Positions 57,489 to 64,000 of a stretch of 64,000 nucleotides of DNA are shown in pieces. The stretch comes from Eumeta japonica (taxonomy: Eukaryota; Arthropoda; Insecta; Lepidoptera; Psychidae). Positions within the stretch are counted from its first letter, which is position 1. Each line of letters opens with the position of its first letter. The notes beneath the pieces were generated by a model. That model was not told where the DNA came from, ran no database searches, and saw only the letters and a program-made list of their open reading frames with translations. The position numbers and the translations under genes were made by a program. The stretch lies in the NCBI GenBank assembly GCA_005406025.1, contig BGZK01001391.1:96776-160775 (forward strand), read 5' to 3'.

Positions 57489-58575
57489 TATTATATAGAC
57501 ATGCTAATTACCGAATTTATGCTTTAAGTTGAGTTTTTACTATAGTTATATACCTAGTTATTAAAAAACCGAATGAGTGTGATAAATTTATGTCTATTAT
57601 ATCTTAAATATTTGTATGATAAAATCGGTTTTTAAGGGTAAGTCGAAACCATGAATGTAAACTATGAGATAAGTAAAAAAAATATAGAGTCAATTATACT
57701 GTCATAAATGTTACAAAAAAAAAAAATAAATAAATAAATAAACTGGTTACTAAATACCAAATAAATTAAAAATATACATTTTATTTTTTAGCTAAATTAC
57801 ATACATCTTTCCTTAAAAATACATGTTTTAATTCGCTTCTTAACAGATTTAAATAACGAGATGTACTTTACGTATTAGTATTACAGTACGTATAAATATC
57901 TAAACAGATTTCATATTCTAATATAAAACTAAACATTACGGTCAATAATATAAATTGAATAAAATTTATCAAGTACTCATATTAAAGTCCCGCATCAAAT
58001 CGGCTCTGTGCTTAGTTATGCCTTTAACATCCGTCAAGAGTTTGTGATTTTATTAGTCGTAGTTTGAGTCGTGAAACTTAACTACCGCGCTTTTATCTCT
58101 CCAAACACAATTAAATTTCTATTTTATAATAGGAATTAGAATTACACATTACGTCTTAATAATTCCAATTAAAACATTCAAAAGAGTTTGTTATTTATGT
58201 AAGAATGGAATTGTATTAGACTGTTTTCTTTTTATTATTTTTTACCTTTGTTTACTAAAAAGTTTTGTTTATCTTATTGCATTTCTTTCTTAAGCGAATT
58301 GCCTATGTATCAGGAACAGGATCTAGCATGAACCGAAAATTGATCGAGCGATCCAGAACACAAAAAGCACCACTGTACGCCATTTTTTTACAACGCGCTC
58401 AAATAGACTTTATGTGATTTTCTAAAACGAAAGTATAGGAAATAGTTTAGAAACTGCAGGCTTTCATGAATTATATTACGAAGCATAAATTAAAATTTAA
58501 GGAAATAAAATGTCGGTCTAAATTAACACTATCTAAGCATGGTATAGAAAATATGGAAATAGTGGCGTTAGCTTT
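57489..58575. other. AT-rich non-coding DNA
   Basis: An A-rich run with AAATAAATAAATAAAT near 57716-57742 could be a LINE tail. No gene was recognised. Confidence 0.45.
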
Positions 58576-59022
58576 TTGACGTGACAACGTCTTAAATTAG
58601 GTTGCGGCTGGGAGTCACTATGAAAAAGTGTAACGCTCGGTAACGTAACGATGAGTCACCGAACGAGAGAGAGGCCCGCCGAATGCCTTGCGTCTCTCCC
58701 ACTCAACTATGATCGGTCTGCCGCGCGCGCAGCACTAGAGAATTATGCATAGCTTGCAAAATGTATTGCAAGTTATTGTATGTATATTTGTATATAAATA
58801 CGTATGTATGTGTAAAGGTAAAAATAAAATTTTGTTAATATGAAATTCAGTGAGATTCTTTGTATAAATTAATGTTTTAAATATAATTCTTTGTATAAAT
58901 AAATGTTTTAAATTGTTACTATTATTTCATCCTTCTTCCTACTATACGAATGAATATTCACATTAAAATGATTTTACCATTCAAAGTCGTTGTCACGTAA
59001 ACTTTCGCCCGTATACCGACTT
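58576..59022 (+). mobile_element. GTGACAACG-ended element, copy 3
   Basis: Full-length and nearly identical to copy 1 (opposite strand), from TTGACGTGACAACGTC to GTATACCGACTTTA. It includes GGTTGCGGCTGGGAGTCAC, AACGCTCGGTAACGTAACG, CCGCCGAATGCCTTGCGTC, CGGTCTGCCGCGCGCGCAGC and the ~27-bp internal duplication around TTCTTTGTATAAAT. It is non-coding. The short ACAG that follows is shared with copy 1 and may belong to the element. Confidence 0.78.
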
Positions 59023-59668
59023 TACAGCAACCAAATTTTTGACCTGTTTACATTATTTCAAATGTATACCACCGCCATCAGCAAGTAAATGATAAATTAA
59101 ATAATCGTCATTGTCATCCAAATCATTATTAGAATTTTGCAATTGACAAGTCAAAATTGAACTAATATTATGAAAAATTCTAACTCTGTTTTTTATCTTA
59201 TTTTTTTTTTGGTTTCTATTATATTTCCGCTTTTTCTTTCAGCGCTTATTTCTATTAATTTGGAATTATGTACAAAATTTTAAAAGTGCACACAACTATT
59301 TAAAATGAAATAATTTCATATTTCTTTTTGTTTAATAATCATAATGCGATAAAATTTGAAAAAGTATGATGTAACGATTATACAAAATTTTTCATAATAT
59401 ATTATAGAATTATTTTTGGAATATTATAATATTTGAAAATGTGGGATAAATGGAACTACCTCTTTTTCTTATCTTCGCAACTTGTAAACGAAATAACCTG
59501 AAGTGATCACTAATTATAAAAGGTCTCATATGTGTTACAGAACTAATAAGATAAATAATATCTATAGTTTTAGAAAAAATAAAAGTTCAAGATTTTAATT
59601 CGATGTAACTGACTACTAAATTGGTACATTATTAACTACCCGGCCCAACTTATATTAAATATTGTATT
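59023..59668. other. AT-rich non-coding DNA
   Basis: Nothing recognised. Confidence 0.5.
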
Positions 59669-59715
59669 GTACAGAACCCTCGATAAGCGCATGTGAGTCG
59701 CACTAGACTAGGTTC
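59669..59715 (+). repeat. GGAACCCT repeat fragment
   Basis: GTACAGAACCCTCGATAAGC followed by GAGTCGCACTAGACTAGGTT is a mutated form of the family's end, GTACGGAACCCTCGG...GAGTCCGACTCGCAC. Confidence 0.5.
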
Positions 59716-60169
59716 ATTATTGTTAAAAATAATGTGTTACATGTTACCTAATAAAACCTGAACAATGATCAAGATGCGAATTTCGATGTAATACGAAAAT
59801 TAAAAACGTTTTAAACACTAGTTAATTATTTTAATCATCACCCTCATAATGATAAACCATCGCTGGTCTCTAAAATATGGAGACAATCCGTTATATTAAT
59901 ATTCGTCTCAGAAAAGCAGCAAATATCTTAATGTTAATTTATGTAAGGAAAAAGGAAATAAGAGGTATTACTCACCTATTAACAAGAGTTACGACAACTT
60001 TTCTTGATGATCCCGTTACACTATTTTCACGATATCGTCTATTTATAAGCAAAAAAATATATATATGTATATTGTACAGCACTATAAAGTAAAACTACAA
60101 ATCAAACATGTAACGCTACATTATTAGATATTGGATGCACTTAAAACGCACGCTTCATAGATACAAAAA
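59716..60169. other. AT-rich non-coding DNA
   Basis: Nothing recognised. Confidence 0.5.
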
Positions 60170-60400
60170 CAAAGCCGCGCGTTGATGTCTTTCGTATGGG
60201 CGACGTACGGTCGTGCTACGCGACGTCTCGCCGCGGACTGAGCTGTACACTGAACTTGACGGTTTCAAGTTTAACGGAGCTATTCTACGGCAGAGAACAG
60301 TCGTTCCAATGTCGATTCGTTATTGTTCTAGCGTCGTGGACCGTTTTGATCGATGGTGAAATCCCTTTACGAAAGTCAGTGGAAATGGATATGCAAGTGA
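60170..60400. promoter_or_regulatory. CpG-rich island, candidate promoter or conserved element
   Basis: AAGCCGCGCGTTGATG, GGGCGACGTACGGTCGTGC and GACGTCTCGCCGCGGACTG form a CpG-rich start that fades downstream. An 80-codon frame from 60196 has no recognisable domain and leans on this composition. The island resembles those at 13.0, 16.2, 21.3 and 29.8 kb. Function is inferred. Confidence 0.3.
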
Positions 60401-60855
60401 ACATTATACTTTGTGTTAATAAAATTTATAGCTTATGAACAGTTTAGTCTGAATAGATTTATTTGAAGTGATACTTAAGTTACAGATGACGTAGCTCATA
60501 CATACAGTTTTATTTATTATGTTTGTTTATATAAAGTTCGATTCGATTTTTTAGTAGATTAAATTATACATATTTTTAAATTTCCAGTTTCTCTTCTATA
60601 ATAAAATTTCTCTACTGTTTTAGATTCATAAGAATAGTTACAGCAATAATTACATTTGTCTAAAATTAACAGTGTCCTTGAAACATTTTTTCCTCTGTAT
60701 TCATCACTACTTAGTAATTTATATTACAATACAAGCCCAATCTGACCGCTACTTTTGAGACTTGTTTCTGCTGATCTAATTTTGATAATTCTTGATTTGG
60801 TTAAAAAATTTTTTGTGCGTAATTTATCTATTTTTAGATGTATTTGTTACTACCA
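60401..60855. other. AT-rich non-coding DNA
   Basis: Nothing recognised. Confidence 0.5.
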
Positions 60856-60881
60856 TTTGCTGTAGTATATACTACAGCAAA
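60856..60881. repeat. Perfect 26-bp palindrome
   Basis: The 13-base half TTTGCTGTAGTAT is followed with no spacer by its exact reverse complement, giving a fully self-complementary 26-mer. Confidence 0.92.
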
Positions 60882-60929
60882 ATTTCTTTACATAGTAATG
60901 TCAGCTACGGCTAGTTAATAGACCAGTTT

Positions 60930-62061
60930 GTGACCGGGAGCTTTGAACAGCCACGACCGCCACCGCCGGCCGGAGTACAGTGAACCGAAAAAAAAGTACT
61001 CATTTCTCCGCCGAGACTTCGCAGTCAACAATTAGGAAATTTCATGGAACAAGAAAACTTATGAACTCGATTCTCGATCATCACAGAAATTGTGCGTGAT
61101 TTGGACTCCTCAGTATAAGGCTTTGAATGGTATTTAAAGGTAATGTTTCCTAGCTTCCTAGAAATTAATGCAACGTTTTAATGCGAGTACATTACACTAT
61201 TATAACTATCAACATAACTTGATATGCCCAGCCATTTACTAACAAAATTTTTTATGAAGTGTAAACTGATATTAGAAAAAAAAAATAACAATACTTGGGA
61301 TAAAATTAAGAAATGAAACTAGAAAGGAAATAGAAGAAATGAAAATGTTCTTTATATTGGAATTTTAATTTAAAACACTATAGAAAATTTTCTCAATCTT
61401 GGAGTATTAAAAAACTCCACTAGATTTTATAATTTCGAAAAGGTTTGACTTTTCTTGTAAATATTTGAAATTTGTAAGTTCCATGGTTAGGAATTTATAA
61501 AACTTTTTTTTTTAATGCGTAACGTATTTAAGAAAAAAGAATCGTTTTAGGATCACTTGCTTACATTTTTTTGTATGAGTGTCTCTCTCTCTCTCGGTCA
61601 AATTACCGTAGCAAAAAAATTGTTAAAAAAGACACATACATATACTTAACAAAGTTAGCAGCAACAACAAGACAAGCTTATCAGTTAGTTCTTTTTTTTT
61701 TAATTCGAATTGTGTTATATGAGTCTTTTGTTAAGGATCTATGGTGAAGATTTTCTTATTTTTAAACTTGTGCTAACTGGAAGATTACGTATACATTCGG
61801 TAAGTATTGGATTTAGAACTTCTTAGATACTCCAAGAACACAATGTTGTATTGAAGTTTACAGGCAATAACTTGTTAGGTTTAGGGGTCAGGTGGCTAAT
61901 ATTGACGAAGATCTAAATAAAATTTATAAACGAAAATATTTCTATAGTATAGTAAAAGATTTACTTGACATTTATTTAGCAGTAACAAAATGTTATCAAT
62001 ATATAGTTTTAGTCTCGTTTTATTTATATTACGTGACTTCTGTGGCGTTGATGAATGTATA
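60930..62061. other. AT-rich non-coding DNA with a GC-rich patch
   Basis: The patch at 60935-61015 contains CCACGACCGCCACCGCCGGC. A short (TC)n run lies at 61580-61596. No gene was recognised. Confidence 0.45.
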
Positions 62062-63320
62062 AGGTCGGGGAAAAAGTTATTTCGTATTTTATATACAAAT
62101 TAAAAATAATATTTCATCATATTATATTACCATTTAATTATATCATATATGTCATTTGGTTCAAAAACTTGTTGCTATTTCGTAAGTCTGATATAATCCC
62201 ATTGTCGTAGAAATTTTTATCATAATTTTGATCACTATTGATCAAAAAACTGCGTCAAGTAGTTTTGACAGTTCTCTTTTGATGTTAACTTAACACTATT
62301 TAAATAATTCTGAAGAGACCGAAACATGTGAAAATCTGAGGCTGCAAGGTTAAGGCTATATGACAGATGCCTTACCACTTCCCAAACAAACTCTCTCAAC
62401 ATTTGCTGCGTGGCTAAAGATTTGTGTGGTCTGGCGTTATCATGGTGAAAAACAGCATCCTTTCCGTTGATCGATTCCGGTCATTTTTCTCTACTTGCTT
62501 CAGTCTCATCAGCTGTTGGTAGTAGAGATCTGAATTGATGGTCCTGCCTGGCGGTAAGAGCTAAGAATGAATAATGCTTTTTCAATCCCATCATAGAGGT
62601 AGCATCAACTTATTGGAAATCCGGGTTTTGATATAATCTGTGAAGATTGCTTGCCTTTTGACCATGCCTTTTTTCTATATTTTTATTGTAGGTAATTCAT
62701 TTTTAATCACCAGTGATTAAAAACGGTACGATTTTGTTACTTTTCAACAGAGAATTTTAAATGACACGATTCGTTAGATTTCTTTTAATGAGCTCCTGTG
62801 AGATCCAAGTATCGAGCCTTTTTATATATACAGCTTTTTCCAATTGGTCAAAACTGTTTTGTAGTCAATCTTCTAGCTTTTGAGCTATGTACGTTAATAC
62901 ACCGACGTAACCAATATGCCGATTTTACTCTCCTTTTTTCCAAAACAGTATTGAATTTGTCTGTAACAGGTCGACCAGAGCGAGGTTCATCTTTGACATC
63001 AAAATTAAAACGCTTGAACCAGTTTTAATGCTAATCTTATCGACAGTGCATTAGGCCCTTTAACGTAACATTTTTTTTCACGGCTTGTATTGCATTTTTC
63101 TCTTTTTTTATAATAAAACTTTCAAATATATTGAATGTCTAAGTTAGATTCTTATAAAAAGATAAAATGACTGGGCACCGTCTTTACTTATTATTTGCCT
63201 TTTTTTTTAAATGTCATCTATTTCATGGTATTAAAACTATTCAGATGAAAACAAGATAACCTAATAGATTTTACTGCAACTATTCATTTATAAAATACGA
63301 AGAAACTTTTTTTCAGGCCT
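62062..63320 (-). mobile_element. Near-full-length mariner transposon (inactive)
   Basis: The plus-strand left end, AGGTCGGGGAAAAAGTTATT then TCGTATTTTATA, is a mariner terminal repeat. The right end on the minus strand, AGGCCTGAAAAAAAGTTTCT then TCGTATTTTATA, is its degraded partner. The span of ~1.26 kb is the usual mariner length. A TA is present at the left border (62060-62061); the right border is TA-like but mutated. The element encodes a broken transposase on the minus strand and shares its family with the half-element at 33200. Confidence 0.9.
62190..63175 (-). pseudogene. Mariner transposase pseudogene (DD34D type)
   Basis: Read on the minus strand with frame changes, the order is that of a mariner transposase. 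The N-terminal helix-turn-helix part includes WFKRFNFDVKDEPRSGRPVT. The first catalytic Asp is in ITGD, where the next codon, usually Glu, is now a stop. The second Asp is in AVFHHDNARPHKSL. The third is in LAASDFH. Between the second and third Asp lie 34 residues, the mariner DD34D spacing. Several stops and frameshifts, including loss of frame after the N-terminal domain, make it non-functional. In life the enzyme cuts and pastes the element at TA sites. All three catalytic Asp codons survive by reading in different frames. Confidence 0.9.
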
Positions 63321-64000
63321 AATAGATATCATATTATTTTTTAAGTAAATATAATCATGAAACTCGTCGCTGCGATGCTATCGCATTGGTTTTATGCGTA
63401 AATTTAAGTCAGGCAAGATATTAAAATTCAGGAAACATACTTAGAAAGTTTAATAGAGCCATTTGAGATCACAATATGGAGATTTTAAATTTATTTCACT
63501 ATTAATGCTCAATGATCCATTTTTTTGTAGTTAATTATTTGACATAAAATGGACGAGTCAAAATAAAGATAAATAATATTTCACTCAAAAGACTAGAAAG
63601 TTAGAAAGTGATACATTAGATTAATATTAGATTATTGTATTTTATTGTTGTCATTATTAATACTAGATTATTGTAATAACTTGATTTATTTTAATTAAGT
63701 TCCTATCTCACTCCTCTAAAAACAGTAATACCACAGAAATAATTCTGAACAGACAATGGACAGCGATCGCTGAAGTCTGCCCTTACGTACACGTTAAATT
63801 ACGAAAAATGTGTAATATTTTATTATTAAATTGATGTTACAAACCTCAGTTGCATCGTAACAACTTAACTGTGAACATTTGAATTTTTCTTTATATGGAC
63901 ACAATAAAATACTAGTGATATTTTTACAGTTAATCTTTTTTTTTTGTTCTTCGAGACTCCAGTTTCAGTGTACTATCCAATTGGTATTTCGTTCTTTACT
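63321..64000. other. AT-rich non-coding DNA
   Basis: Nothing recognised; ATTA-rich direct repeats (ATTAGATTATTGTA-like) occur near 63625-63680. Confidence 0.5.

Noticed and set aside
1..64000. LTR retrotransposon, endogenous virus, or bacterial-type operon
   Set aside because: No paired direct long terminal repeats, no gag, pol or env-like frames, and no viral protein similarity were seen; there is no prokaryotic gene organisation.

Overview
The window looks like intergenic (possibly intronic) DNA from a lepidopteran nuclear genome. It is strongly AT-rich and contains no intact host protein-coding gene that I can support. The longest open frame is 139 codons, and its only recognisable part is a decayed reverse transcriptase. 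Several repeats are of types widely seen in moths and butterflies: GGGTACGGAACCCT repeats, GGGCAAACGAGC / CCGGCCT...GAATACGCT repeats, TAGACAGAGACC repeats, tRNA-headed SINEs with the 3' motif GGTCCCGGAA, and an irritans-like mariner. The species cannot be fixed from the sequence alone.

Layout. 0-4.5 kb: a repeat cluster with a SINE fragment, a ~450-bp element with inverted GTGACAACG ends (copy 1), a seven-unit ~118-bp tandem array, an ~80-bp tandem duplication, a short lysine-rich open frame, and a ~757-bp element with ~175-bp terminal inverted repeats. 4.5-13 kb: AT-rich, with two related purine-rich degenerate repeats. 13-22 kb: AT-rich with GC-rich islands at 13.0, 16.2, 20.1 and 21.3 kb. 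22.8-23.1 kb: an antisense LINE reverse-transcriptase fragment. 26-33 kb: many interspersed repeats, a GC-rich island at 29.8 kb and copy 2 of the GTGACAACG element. 33.2-33.8 kb: half of a mariner element. 35-46 kb: SINE, LINE and foldback fragments. 46.6 kb: a near-complete snapback palindrome. 46.7-54 kb: repeat-poor DNA with several GC-elevated islands, a candidate regulatory landscape. 54-64 kb: palindromes, copy 3 of the GTGACAACG element, and a near-full-length dead mariner at the right edge.

No genes are seen working together here; the content is mobile-element remains plus possible cis-regulatory DNA. The items most worth a second look are: the three-copy GTGACAACG element, whose family I cannot name; the tandem array, which carries two ATGGC cores per unit and YY1/Pho-like AAGATGGCGGC sites; the snapback element at 46.6 kb; an imperfect stem-loop at 47.8 kb; and perfect palindromes at 0.66, 52.1, 54.7 and 60.9 kb. 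All family names come from recall and manual alignment. No database search was run.
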